A DNA stretch of 64,000 bases from Pseudomonas sp. HR96 (GTDB taxonomy: Bacteria; Pseudomonadota; Gammaproteobacteria; Pseudomonadales; Pseudomonadaceae): contig NZ_CP139141.1 of NCBI RefSeq assembly GCF_034059295.1, forward strand, positions 2,649,001-2,713,000. Reading direction: 5' to 3'. A program made the translations under genes and the position numbers. Below are positions 55,813-64,000 of this stretch, one piece after another. Numbering within the stretch: the stretch's first letter is position 1; each line of letters starts with the position of its first letter. The notes beneath the pieces were generated by a model. The model was not told the DNA's origin. It saw nothing but the letters and a program-made list of their open reading frames with translations, and did not search any database.

Positions 55813-56896
55813 GGTCCGCGTGGCTCAGCCCCTTCAGGGTCTGCCAGCAAACCTCGCGCGACTGTTGCAGCACCTGGCGCTGCCACGGCTCGGTTTGCAC
55901 ATAGAACGCCCGGCGGATCTGCTGCTTGATCTGCGCGTGCTGTTGCGCGCCGGTGCGTGGATGGCGCTGCAGCCATTGCTCGGCGCGCAGGGCCTGGAGC
56001 ACTTCGGGGCCGGGCAGGGTGCCATATTCCAGGGTCAGGCCGTTGTATTGCGCCTGGGGGCATTCCTCCATCACCGCCAGGTCCAGGGTGCCGCGCAGGT
56101 GCGCCGAAGTGGAGCTGCCGTCGAAGCTGTTGGTCACCTGCGGGCCCCACCAGGCCTTGGCCCGGGCCAGGTCCTCGGCGCTGCCGGCGCCCTTGTAGAT
56201 GCGCTCGCCGACGCCCTGGGAGCCGAGGCCCGTGTGCACATCGATCCAGCCGATGCGCTGGCACTGCCGGGCATGCTCGCGCAGCACCTGGCGCAGCTGC
56301 CGGTTGCTCCAGGTGGGCTCAGTGCCGCTGAAGAACAGGCCGTCCGGGTGGCTCTGCTGGCCGCTGGAAATGGCCGATTGCAGGGTTTTGCGGCCCTTGC
56401 GCGCGGCGAACCAGAGCAGCTGCAGCAGGTTCCAGCGCGACGGTGGCCACTGCTCCGGCAGCAGCAGGTCGGCGATCGCGGCGTAGCCGGGGTTGGCGAT
56501 GGGGGGCTGGCTGAAGTCGAGAAAGTTGCGGTTCAGGTCGACGTTTTCGTGGGTGACCCGGCGCAGCCAGGAAAAGCCATAGGGGTTGAGTGCGTGCAGG
56601 TAGAGCACGGCCAGGTCTGGCCGGGCACTGCTGGCGGCCCAGTCGTCGCTGGCGAGCAGGTCCAGCTGCACCGCCGAGCCGCAGAAACCCTCGATGCCGT
56701 GGCAGCCGCTGCTGACCACCAGCAGGTTGCGCGCCGTCGCCGGGCCGACTCGGCACACGTCCAGCGCCAGGGCTTCGCCGTCACGGCCGGGCAGGGGATG
56801 CAGGTGCGATTGCACGGGGTAGCCGCGTTGCCCGCAGGCGTCGAGAAACTGCTGTCGCGCCTGGGCGTAGCTGTCGCTGAAAACGGAAAGGTTCAT
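55802..56896 (-). CDS. DUF2817 protein, M14 carboxypeptidase-like
   Basis: 364 residues from ATG 56896 (AGGA upstream). Zinc-peptidase marks: SSGCHGIEGFCGS at ~65 (H..E ligands), NPYGFSWLRRVTHENVDLNRNFLDF at ~110, IDVHTGLG at ~215 (third His) and TLEYGTLPG with a candidate catalytic Glu at ~285. Cytoplasmic, no signal peptide. The M14-like fold suggests removal of an amino acid or acyl group from an amide conjugate, which would fit a conjugated natural product as pathway substrate. Confidence 0.87.
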   Translation of the reverse strand: MNLSVFSDSYAQARQQFLDACGQRGYPVQSHLHPLPGRDGEALALDVCRVGPATARNLLVVSSGCHGIEGFCGSAVQLDLLASDDWAASSARPDLAVLYLHALNPYGFSWLRRVTHENVDLNRNFLDFSQPPIANPGYAAIADLLLPEQWPPSRWNLLQLLWFAARKGRKTLQSAISSGQQSHPDGLFFSGTEPTWSNRQLRQVLREHARQCQRIGWIDVHTGLGSQGVGERIYKGAGSAEDLARAKAWWGPQVTNSFDGSSTSAHLRGTLDLAVMEECPQAQYNGLTLEYGTLPGPEVLQALRAEQWLQRHPRTGAQQHAQIKQQIRRAFYVQTEPWQRQVLQQSREVCWQTLKGLSHADLTP

Positions 56897-56995
56897 AGCT
56901 GTCCTGAAGGTCGTGGGCGGCAGGCGCGCGCACAGCCGCCCCGCAGGGCCGCGCGCCATGAATAAAGGAAAAGGAGTGGAGCGCCAGGGCGAAGG

Positions 56996-58282
56996 TCAGC
57001 GGCTCCAGCGGGCCTGCAGCTGTTGCCGGGTGCTGCCCGGGGTGATCAGGTACAGCCCGAGGACGGCGCCGATCAGCGCCGTCAGGCCGATGCCCTGCAG
57101 CGCCACTTCAAAGCCTCGGGCAATGTCGTCGTGCCAGAAGGTGATCAGGCGCCCGACGGCCCAGGGTGCGAGCACGCCGGCCAGGGTCATGCAGCCGACA
57201 TGGATGGCCAGCATCGCGCCGCGCTGGCGCAACGGGGCGATGTGCGAGGTGATGGTCATGCCAAAGGCGAACACGCCGTTGAGCAGGACGCTGCCCAGCA
57301 CGTAGCAGGTCAGTTTCGGCAGCAGGCCCGCAGCGCCGGCCACCGCCAGCCCGCACAGGGCCAGGCCACCGAGCATGCAGCAGGCCATCGGCGGCAGCAC
57401 CAGGCTGCGCTGCAGGTTGTGGCCACGCTTGAGCAGGCGCTGGGACAGGGCCGACAGCAGCAGGTTGACCAGGATGATGCAGGAGGTAGCGCCCAGCAGC
57501 ACGTAGCCGGCCTGCATCGCGCTCAGCCCCAGGCCTTTTTGCAGGTACACCGCCGACCAGCTGAACGACAGCGCGTTGGGCAGGTAGGCGACGAAGCACA
57601 TCAGCGAGATCCAGACAAAGGTGCGGTTGAGCAGCAGGTGGCGGTACGGCACATGGCCGACGCCGCCGCTGTCGGCGAGGCTTGCGCCCTCGCGGCCTTC
57701 GGCGCCCCAGCGCCACCAGGCGAGCATCCACACCAGGCTCAGGGCCGCCAGCAGCAGGTAGGCGGTGCGCCAGCCGAAATGGCTGATGCTCAAGGGCAGG
57801 GCGATGGCGCCGAGCAATCCGCCGAGCATGATCGACACCTGGATCAGCGAGGCCGGCAGCACCTGGCGGTCGGCACCGTACCATTTGAAGCTGGCGTGCT
57901 GGGTGACGGCGGTGCCCGGGCCGCAGGCGGCGCCCAGCAGCAGGCGGCTGGCAGTCAGCGCGCCCAGGCCGCTGGCGCAGACCACCAGCAATTGCGCGCT
58001 GGTCCACAGCAGCGCCATCAGGCCGAGGATCCTGCGCGTGGCAAGGCGGTTGGCGAGAAAACCGACCAGTGTGCCGGACAGCGAATAGAGAAAGAAGAAC
58101 GCGCTGCCGACAAAGCCGAACTGCTCGGCGCTCAGGTGCAGCTCGTCGATGATCTGCGTGCCGGCGAAGGCGAAGATGGTCTTGTCCAGCACACTGATGA
58201 CCATCACGGCCATCAGCAGGGCGATCACCAGGCGGCGGCGCCCGGCGGGCGCGGCGGCCGGCGGTGGAGCGGGATGACTCAT
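56996..58282 (-). CDS. MFS transporter (ACS-like family)
   Basis: 428 residues from ATG 58282 with AAGGA upstream. Twelve hydrophobic segments; the opening VISVLDKTIFAFAGTQIIDELHLSAEQFGFVGSAFFFLYSLSG is the usual pattern of anion:cation symporters, which import organic acids. Lies 99 bases downstream of the DUF2817 start region on the same strand, probably one operon. The 110-base upstream region has GATAA / TTATC half-sites (58342, 58363, 58376) that could be an operator for the adjacent LysR protein. Confidence 0.9.
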   Translation of the reverse strand: MSHPAPPPAAAPAGRRRLVIALLMAVMVISVLDKTIFAFAGTQIIDELHLSAEQFGFVGSAFFFLYSLSGTLVGFLANRLATRRILGLMALLWTSAQLLVVCASGLGALTASRLLLGAACGPGTAVTQHASFKWYGADRQVLPASLIQVSIMLGGLLGAIALPLSISHFGWRTAYLLLAALSLVWMLAWWRWGAEGREGASLADSGGVGHVPYRHLLLNRTFVWISLMCFVAYLPNALSFSWSAVYLQKGLGLSAMQAGYVLLGATSCIILVNLLLSALSQRLLKRGHNLQRSLVLPPMACCMLGGLALCGLAVAGAAGLLPKLTCYVLGSVLLNGVFAFGMTITSHIAPLRQRGAMLAIHVGCMTLAGVLAPWAVGRLITFWHDDIARGFEVALQGIGLTALIGAVLGLYLITPGSTRQQLQARWSR

Positions 58283-58392
58283 GGGGTGTCCTTGTGCGTC
58301 TGGCTGAAGTGGAGCCAGCATGCCGCACCCCCGGGCGCCTGGATAATCACCTCTGCACATGCTTATCAGGGCTGGTTATCAAGGCGGCCCGG

Positions 58393-59298
58393 TCAGGCGG
58401 TGACCGCGTGGGGGCTCTTGTAGATGTACACCAGTTCGTCGGCCAGGGCCTTGGCCTCGCGGGTCATCAGCTCCTGGTCGCGGCACACCAGGGAGATGTT
58501 CATCGGCGGCACGCGCTCGCCGATGTCGAGCACGTGCAGGCCATCCATGAAGTTCTGCGTGCGCTCGAGAATGCGCTGCGACCAGTAGCTGACGGCGTCG
58601 CTGGTGGTCGCCAGCTCCGAGAACAGCACCACCGAGGCGCACTCGATGACGTTGTCCGGCGGGGCGATGCCATGCTCTTCGAACATGATGCCGACCTTGG
58701 ACTGCTCCAGCGAATCCTGCAGCAGCCAGTCGAGCTGGCCCAGCTGCGCCAGCGAGGTGGCGCCGGCCATGGGGTGGCCCTTGCGCACCGCCAGCACGCC
58801 GGGCTGCTCGAACAGTTCGACCCAGTGAAAGCCGTCGGTGCTGCGGGTGGCGGGCAACGAGGTGAGGGCCATGTCCAGCAGCCCCTCGCGCAAGCCCTCC
58901 ATGAGTTTGGAGGGGCGCAGCTCGTGGATCTGGATGTGCACCTTTGGGTAACGCTTGCGGTAACGGTTCAGGCTGGTGACGAACTGCGGGCCTGGGGTCA
59001 CCGGGGACACGCCGATGGACAACTTGCCGTCCATGACGCCTTTGAGGGTTTCGATTTCTTCACGGGCGCGGCGCACTTCCTCGAGAATCAGCCGGGCCCG
59101 GCGAACCAGGCGTTCGCCGTATTCGGTGGCGGTGATGCCGCGGTTGGAGCGCAGCAGCAGCGGCACGCCAAGCTCGGCCTCCAGTTCCTTGATGCCCTTG
59201 GACAGGGCCGGCTGGGAGATGTGCAGCAGCCGCGACGCCTCCTGGATGCTGCCGCTCTCGCAGATGGAGAGCAAGGCCCGCAGTTGATGCAGCTTCAT
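58393..59298 (-). CDS. LysR-family transcriptional regulator (CynR/GbpR-like)
   Basis: 301 residues. Helix-turn-helix MKLHQLRALLSICESGSIQEASRLLHISQPALSKGIKELEAELG in the common LysR form, then an effector domain with KLSIGVSPVTPG at ~92. Same strand as the MFS gene 110 bases downstream; a second regulator for the island, distinct from the NodD-like one at 40080, probably with a different inducer. Confidence 0.93.
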   Translation of the reverse strand: MKLHQLRALLSICESGSIQEASRLLHISQPALSKGIKELEAELGVPLLLRSNRGITATEYGERLVRRARLILEEVRRAREEIETLKGVMDGKLSIGVSPVTPGPQFVTSLNRYRKRYPKVHIQIHELRPSKLMEGLREGLLDMALTSLPATRSTDGFHWVELFEQPGVLAVRKGHPMAGATSLAQLGQLDWLLQDSLEQSKVGIMFEEHGIAPPDNVIECASVVLFSELATTSDAVSYWSQRILERTQNFMDGLHVLDIGERVPPMNISLVCRDQELMTREAKALADELVYIYKSPHAVTA

Positions 59299-59378
59299 GA
59301 GAACTCACTGGACTTCAGGGATGTTCTTGAATTCAAAGCAAAAAGCGGGCCTTTCTTGACGCAGGGCGGGCGCGGCCG

Positions 59379-60740
59379 TCAGCGAATCCCGGTGACCCGC
59401 AACGCCGACGGGGTGAAGTCGTTGCCGCTCATGGGCAGGTTGAAGTGGTAGGCGTTCTTTTCTTCGTTGTGCAGCGAGTTGACCGCGTAGCGCCCGGACA
59501 GCAGGTCGTAGTGCACCTCGGCGGCAAAGGAGGGCACCTTAACGTCGTAGAAGAAATTGGCGTGGCCTTCGGCGACTCGCCACAGGGTGCCGCGTCCGTC
59601 ATAGGCCTCGGTCTCGGCGCCTTGCCAGCTGTCTTCGTCGATGTAGATGTCGCGCCGCGAGTAGATGTGCCGCTCGCCGGGCTTGAGGGTGGCGGTCAGG
59701 TGCCAGACGCGGTGCAGCTCGTAGCGGGTCAGGTCCTGGTTGATATGGCCGGGCTTGACGATGTCGCTGTACTTGTAGGCGGGCGACTCCAGGCGGTAGC
59801 TGTTGTAGGGGATGTACAGCTCCTGCTTGCCCACCAGTTTCCAGTCGAAGCGGTCGGGCGCGCCGTTGAACAGATCGAAGTCGTCGTAGGTGCGCAGGCC
59901 TTCGGCCGCCGGGCTGTCGTAGGCGATCTGGGGCGCGCGACGCACGCGGCGCTGGCCGGCGTTGTAGAGCCAGGCCTCGCGGGGCTCCTTGATCTGGTCG
60001 ACGGTTTCATGCACCAGCAGCACGCCGCCGGCCATGCGCGCCGGCGAGAGGAACTCCTCGCGGTACAGGCTGAGGATGTTGCTCATGGCCTTGGGGTCGT
60101 AGTCGCTGAGGCCGGTCGGGTAGGCCAGTTCCTGTTTGAGCACGTTGGGCGTGAAGTCGCCGTTGGCCTGGGGCGAAGCCTGCATCACGATGCGCTTGAG
60201 GGTGTCGCCGCGGTAGCGGCCGATCAGGTTCCAGATGACTTCCAGGCCATCCTTGGGGATCGGGAAAGGCACGGCGCCGGGGTGGTACTGGGCCAGGCCG
60301 TTGCCGCCGGCGATCAGCTGGGTGTCGGTGGCGTTCAGGCGCGTGGCCGCCAGGCTCTTGTCCGGCAGGCCGACGGTGCGGTGGCTGGGATAGACCGGGA
60401 TGCGGTAGCTGTCGGGGTAGCGGGCGAACAGCGCCAGCTGGCCGGCGGTCAGCTTGTCCTTGTACTGCGCGGCGGTGCTGGCGGTGATGACGAACAGCGG
60501 CTTTTCGCTGGCGAAGGGGTCGGCCAGAAAGCCGTTTTCATCGGCCTTGCCGGCGTTGGTCGGCAGGCCGCCGGTCCAGGCCGGGATGCTGCCGTCGGCG
60601 TTGCCGGCCTTCTGCGCGCCGACCGGGGTCAGGTCGGCGCCCAGGCGCGCGGCCTGGTCGGCGGGCACCGCCGCCTGGGCCTGGCTGGCCAGCAGGCACA
60701 GGGTGAGGCTGGCCAGTGTCAGGGTGTGTGGATGTTTCAT
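59379..60740 (-). CDS. DUF1329 protein, copy 2
   Basis: 453 residues. Signal peptide LASLTLCLLASQAQA. Same family marks as copy 1: TPVGAQKAGNADGSIPAWTGG, YRIPVYPSHRTVG, WLYNAGQRRVRRAPQ, FDWKLVGKQELYIPYN, YIDEDSW. Sequence is clearly divergent from copy 1, so this is an old duplication or separate acquisition, not a recent repeat. Follows DUF1302 copy 2 on the same strand after 86 bases. Confidence 0.9.
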   Translation of the reverse strand: MKHPHTLTLASLTLCLLASQAQAAVPADQAARLGADLTPVGAQKAGNADGSIPAWTGGLPTNAGKADENGFLADPFASEKPLFVITASTAAQYKDKLTAGQLALFARYPDSYRIPVYPSHRTVGLPDKSLAATRLNATDTQLIAGGNGLAQYHPGAVPFPIPKDGLEVIWNLIGRYRGDTLKRIVMQASPQANGDFTPNVLKQELAYPTGLSDYDPKAMSNILSLYREEFLSPARMAGGVLLVHETVDQIKEPREAWLYNAGQRRVRRAPQIAYDSPAAEGLRTYDDFDLFNGAPDRFDWKLVGKQELYIPYNSYRLESPAYKYSDIVKPGHINQDLTRYELHRVWHLTATLKPGERHIYSRRDIYIDEDSWQGAETEAYDGRGTLWRVAEGHANFFYDVKVPSFAAEVHYDLLSGRYAVNSLHNEEKNAYHFNLPMSGNDFTPSALRVTGIR

Positions 60741-60826
60741 GGTGGACCTCTGTCAGGGTCGAGCGGGTTGTGCTCGAGCGGGTTCTTGTGGATCGCCGGC
60801 GTCTTGACCAAAGATGGGCAGGCGGC

Positions 60827-62656
60827 CTAGAAGCTCATGCCGACGCTCAAGGCAACGAAATCGCGGTCGGTGGTGGTGTTGTAGTCACCGCCGAAGAAGT
60901 TGGTGTAACTCAGGCTCGCGGTGTATTTGCTCAGGTAGTCGGCATCCACCCCCAGGCTGACCGCCTTGCTGCCCTCGGTGAAGCTGGGGCCGTTGCCGCG
61001 CACGTCGTGGGAGAAAGTCAGGTTGGGCTTGAGGTTGACCCCGGCGAATACGTCGCTGTATTCCTCCACCGCCCGCAGGCGGTAACCCCACGAGATCGGT
61101 GTGTAGTAGCCCTTGCTGTTGCATTCGCCCGGGTTGGCTGAGTTCAGCGCCTTGCAGATGGCGTTGCCGGACAGCCCGCCCAGCAGCAGGGCGGTGCCGG
61201 CGTCGGCCAGCGAGCCGTTGCCGTAGACACTGCTGCGGCCAAACCGCAGGTCCGAACCGTCGGTGGCGCCCAGCCCGCTGATGTAGCCCACGCCCGCCTC
61301 GGCCACCAGGTTCAGGCGATCGCCGCCCAGTACGTGGTCGAAGGTGCGCACGGCGGTGGTCTGCGCCTGGGTGTAGGGCATGCGCTTGTAGCCCTGGATG
61401 GTCGAGCCATAGCTGGAGCTGGCCCAGCCGGTGCTGAACACCGGCAGCCCGGCATTGACCAGCGGGCTGGTGGCCGCCGAACCGAGCACGGCGGCGTTGG
61501 AGACGTCGCTGGCGTTGAGCGACATCGGCATGTTGGGCCGGTAGCTCAGCTCGCCGGACAGCGCGGTGGCGCCGACATTGGTGGCGAAGCTCAGGCCATA
61601 GAGGCGGATGTCCTCGGGGTAGGTCAGATAATAGCGCGCGCTGCTGACGCCGCCGGCACCGCGCAGGCCGCCGACCGGATCGGCCAGCGCGCCCTTGCCG
61701 ACCACCCAGTTGAACTCCGGGTTGCGCGCGTGATAGTTGAGCGCGTAGAGGCCGAACTCGGTGTCGTTGAGCTGAGGTACGGTCCAGCGCAGGGCCACGC
61801 CGAACTGCCCGCTGTTGCGCGCGTCGTTGTCGCTCAGGCGCGGCACGTAGCCGTAGCTGCTGGCGCTGCGGTCGAAGTCGCTGCCGTTGATGGTCATGCC
61901 TTCGGTGCAGCCCTTGGCCGCCACGTCGCTGCCGAAATAGGTGCCGCAGTTGTCCAGCTCGGTCTTCTCCCAGCTCAGCTGATAGAAGCCTTCGAGCGAC
62001 AGATTGCTGCTGACCCCCTGGTTGAAATACAGCATGTTGACCGGGATCAGGCCTTCCTTGACCTCCGAACCGGGACGGCGCAGCGCCGAGACGTCGAGCG
62101 GGTTGATGCTGTTGATCGAGTTGCCGATGAAGGTGCTCTCGCCCCAGCTGACCACCTGCTTGCCGGCGCGCACGCTGCCCGGCAAATCGGCGATGGTGTA
62201 GTTGTGGTAGATGAAGGCGTCGAGGATCTCCGCGCCCGAGGAGCGGGCGGCGGTGTCGCGGCCGCTGTCGTCCACGTCGTACAGGTGCTGGTGGCCGTTC
62301 TCCAGGGCGAAGTCATACCAGTACTTGGCGCGCACGAACACGCCGGTGTCCTGGTATTTGAGCTCAAGGTCGTGCACGCCCTTGAAGATCTCGGAGAACG
62401 CCTGGCCCTTGTGAAAGTTCAGGCGCCCATCGTCGCTGGTGCGCGAGGATGCGGTGCCGCCGTTGGCCACACCGATGAACTTCTTGTCGGCGTTGCTGGT
62501 GCCGATGCTCGTGCCGATCGACAGGGTCGAATCGAAACGGCCGGTGATTTCCCCAATGTCGAAGTCTGCGGCGTGGGCCGGCATTGCGCTGGCAGCCGCT
62601 ACGGCCATCGCCAGGGCGTGGGGATACATAGTCCTCGTACCTTTCGTATTGTTCAT
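60827..62656 (-). CDS. DUF1302 outer-membrane protein, copy 2
   Basis: 609 residues. Signal region PHALAMAVAAASAMPAHA, then ADFDIGEITGRFDSTLSIGTSIG, a pattern typical of many Pseudomonas DUF1302 proteins, and a Phe-terminated C terminus (DFVALSVGMSF). ATG 62629 is an alternative start, but the longer one keeps the usual basic N-region. Predicted beta-barrel. Divergent from YCF48 copy 2 across a 323-353-base region. Confidence 0.9.
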   Translation of the reverse strand: MNNTKGTRTMYPHALAMAVAAASAMPAHAADFDIGEITGRFDSTLSIGTSIGTSNADKKFIGVANGGTASSRTSDDGRLNFHKGQAFSEIFKGVHDLELKYQDTGVFVRAKYWYDFALENGHQHLYDVDDSGRDTAARSSGAEILDAFIYHNYTIADLPGSVRAGKQVVSWGESTFIGNSINSINPLDVSALRRPGSEVKEGLIPVNMLYFNQGVSSNLSLEGFYQLSWEKTELDNCGTYFGSDVAAKGCTEGMTINGSDFDRSASSYGYVPRLSDNDARNSGQFGVALRWTVPQLNDTEFGLYALNYHARNPEFNWVVGKGALADPVGGLRGAGGVSSARYYLTYPEDIRLYGLSFATNVGATALSGELSYRPNMPMSLNASDVSNAAVLGSAATSPLVNAGLPVFSTGWASSSYGSTIQGYKRMPYTQAQTTAVRTFDHVLGGDRLNLVAEAGVGYISGLGATDGSDLRFGRSSVYGNGSLADAGTALLLGGLSGNAICKALNSANPGECNSKGYYTPISWGYRLRAVEEYSDVFAGVNLKPNLTFSHDVRGNGPSFTEGSKAVSLGVDADYLSKYTASLSYTNFFGGDYNTTTDRDFVALSVGMSF

Positions 62657-62979
62657 GCTGCTCTGCGCCCATACCCGCTATGTCAAAGACCCGGGGCCTT
62701 GGCCCCGCTGGCTGCTGATGTCGGTAGCCGAGATCAGGTCTGGCGCATGGTAGGGAGCCAGGGGCGTTCTGCCTTCCAGCAAATTCTTATGCCTATAGCC
62801 AAAGGTGAACTGGCCGTGGGGCAGGCGCCATCCGGGGGCGCCTTGCCTCTTCCCGGTGCGCGCGACTGGCTGGCTATTCCCCCCGGGTATAGCCATGAAA
62901 ACTAACGTGATGCGCGAAATCGAACGCTCCCTAGAATGCCCCCAGGCCCGCTTTGCCAAGGGGCGCATAGTCAACGGCA
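62657..62979. promoter_or_regulatory. Divergent promoter region between DUF1302 copy 2 and YCF48 copy 2
   Basis: No gene seen. It contains a GC stem CGGGGCC-TT-GGCCCCG (62692-62707), an AT-rich patch around 62781-62800 and a spaced palindrome TGGCTAT-N11-ATAGCCA (62871-62895). ATAGCCA also occurs once more near 62795. Likely holds promoters for both directions. Confidence 0.5.
62871..62895. promoter_or_regulatory. Spaced palindrome TGGCTAT-N11-ATAGCCA
   Basis: Perfect 7-base inverted arms with an 11-base spacer, the spacing common for dimeric regulators such as LysR types. About 115 bases before YCF48 copy 2. Candidate operator; regulator not identified. Confidence 0.45.
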
Positions 62980-63009
62980 GTGGGAGTGGATGTGGTGGCA
63001 AGGCAGGCG

Positions 63010-63969
63010 ATGGGGGCGGTAAGGGCGGTGGCCTGCGGGCTGTTGCTGGCGGCAGGGGCGGGCACGCAGGCAGCCGAGGCGAGGCCGGCGGCCCTGCTGC
63101 TGACGGATGTAGGCAGTGCCGGGGCGCGGCAGGTGGCGGTCGGCGATCGCGGGCAGATACTGCTCTCCGATGATCAGGGTCGGCACTGGCAGGCCGCGCG
63201 AACGCCCGGCGGGCCGTTGTTGACGGCGGTGTATTTCGTCGACGACCGGCACGGCTGGGCCGTGGGCCACGACGCCCGGATTCTCGCCAGCGCCGACGGC
63301 GGCGCCAGCTGGACCCTGCAGTTCCAGGACCCGGGCCGTCAGGCGCCCTTGCTCGGCCTGTGGTTCGCCGACCCGGATCACGGCCTGGCGGTGGGTGCCT
63401 ATGGCCTGCTGCTGGCCACCGACGATGGCGGTGCGCACTGGCAGGACGTCAGCGCGCGGCTGGACAACCCCGAGCAACTGCACCTCAACGCGATTACCGC
63501 GGTGCGCGGCGCCGGGCTGATGATCGTCGGCGAACAAGGGGTGATGTTCCGCTCCGCCGACGCCGGCCAGACCTGGCAGCGCCTGCAGGGCCCCTACAGT
63601 GGCTCGTGGTTCGGCGCCATCGCCACGGGGCAGGCGTCGACCCTGCTGGTGTATGGGCTGCGCGGGCACCTGTACCGCTCCAGCGACTTTGGCGCGAGCT
63701 GGCAGGCCTGCGCCTTGCCCGGCGACACCGCGCCGCTGGACGCCGGCCTGGCCGGCGCCACGCGCCTGCCCGACGGCTCGTTGGTGCTGGTCGGCAGCGG
63801 CGGGGCGGTGCTGCGCAGCCTCGACGACGGGCGCAGTTTCAGCCGGGTGCAGCGGCCCGACCGGCGCGATCTCGCCGCCGTCGTGGCGTTGCCCGAGGGC
63901 CTGCTGCTGGTGGGCCAAGGCGGCGCGCACCGCGCCGCCAACAGCGGCCTTGAGGAGCCACAGCCATGA
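63010..63969 (+). CDS. YCF48/Hcf136-like beta-propeller protein, copy 2
   Basis: 319 residues from ATG 63010, with AAGG upstream and a signal peptide GAVRAVACGLLLAAGAGTQA directly after it; GTG codons at 62980-62992 are possible earlier starts. Repeats: GDRGQILLSDDQGRHW, GHDARILASADGGASW, GAYGLLLATDDGGAHW, GEQGVMFRSADAGQTW, YGLRGHLYRSSDFGASW. Same spacing of repeats as copy 1. Its stop overlaps the next start as ATGA. Confidence 0.88.
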   Translation: MGAVRAVACGLLLAAGAGTQAAEARPAALLLTDVGSAGARQVAVGDRGQILLSDDQGRHWQAARTPGGPLLTAVYFVDDRHGWAVGHDARILASADGGASWTLQFQDPGRQAPLLGLWFADPDHGLAVGAYGLLLATDDGGAHWQDVSARLDNPEQLHLNAITAVRGAGLMIVGEQGVMFRSADAGQTWQRLQGPYSGSWFGAIATGQASTLLVYGLRGHLYRSSDFGASWQACALPGDTAPLDAGLAGATRLPDGSLVLVGSGGAVLRSLDDGRSFSRVQRPDRRDLAAVVALPEGLLLVGQGGAHRAANSGLEEPQP

Positions 63970-64000
63970 TCAGCCAGCAACCCATTGCCGCGAAACCCAC
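63966..64000 (+). CDS. Start of a gene cut by the window edge, probably RND/MMPL transporter copy 2
   Basis: Only 11 codons (MISQQPIAAKP) remain. Called from position: the same order YCF48 then RND is seen at 47796-51327, and the ATGA overlap implies coupling. The sequence itself does not show the family. Confidence 0.5.
   Translation, partial: MISQQPIAAKP

Overview
The window looks like chromosome from a GC-rich fluorescent-type Pseudomonas. Codon usage is strongly GC3-biased, the siderophore genes match the PvdA and PvdE/SyrD types, there are TAAAT-N16-CGT iron-starvation promoters of the PvdS kind, and REP-like palindromes occur between genes. No rRNA, tRNA, insertion sequence, phage gene or CRISPR array was seen. 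All annotation is by reading motifs; no database search was run.

Region 1 (1-37.5 kb) is a peptide siderophore locus. It starts inside an NRPS gene that begins upstream. A two-module NRPS follows (416-6889; predicted Gly, Ala), then a 737-bp gap filled with nested inverted repeats. Next is a 17.5-kb NRPS gene (7627-25095) with four modules and a thioesterase, predicted D-Lys, D-Orn-like, D-Orn-like, Lys. An HSL-type hydrolase overlaps its end. A perfect 20-bp-arm terminator separates this from a minus-strand block: TonB receptor, FhuF-type reductase, FhuB-type double permease, FhuD-type binding protein and PvdE-like exporter. Divergent from the exporter are pvdA (ornithine N-monooxygenase) and a secretory lipase-like protein. 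A FhuC-type ATPase closes the block. Gene content resembles ornibactin-type hydroxamate loci more than a pyoverdine locus, and the peptide made is not one I recognise. Reading of the A-domain pockets by eye predicts a C-terminal segment Gly-Ala-D-Lys-D-X-D-X-Lys, where X is Orn or a modified Orn.

Region 2 (37.7-64 kb) is a catabolic island of unknown substrate. It encodes an extradiol-type VOC dioxygenase, a C-C hydrolase resembling the 2,6-dihydroxypseudooxynicotine hydrolase family, a LysR regulator, a class A flavin monooxygenase, a Rieske ferredoxin, an amidohydrolase and a GlcG/HbpS protein. Then come a DUF1302-DUF1329-YCF48-RND envelope set, two MFS transporters, a cupin, an FAH-family hydrolase, an extended SDR, a cyclase/kynurenine-formamidase-like hydrolase, a DUF2817 (M14-like) peptidase and a second LysR. 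A second DUF1302-DUF1329 / YCF48-(RND) set runs to the window edge. Tight overlaps suggest one long plus-strand transcription unit from about 44.7 to 55.8 kb. The mix points to uptake and stepwise ring hydroxylation, cleavage and hydrolysis of a hydrophobic aromatic or N-heterocyclic compound, possibly an amide conjugate.

Most useful leads: the uncharacterised hydroxamate peptide siderophore with its PvdS-type promoters; the probable loss of an epimerization domain after the Gly module; near-identical A domains within the giant NRPS; and the duplicated envelope system flanking the catabolic genes.
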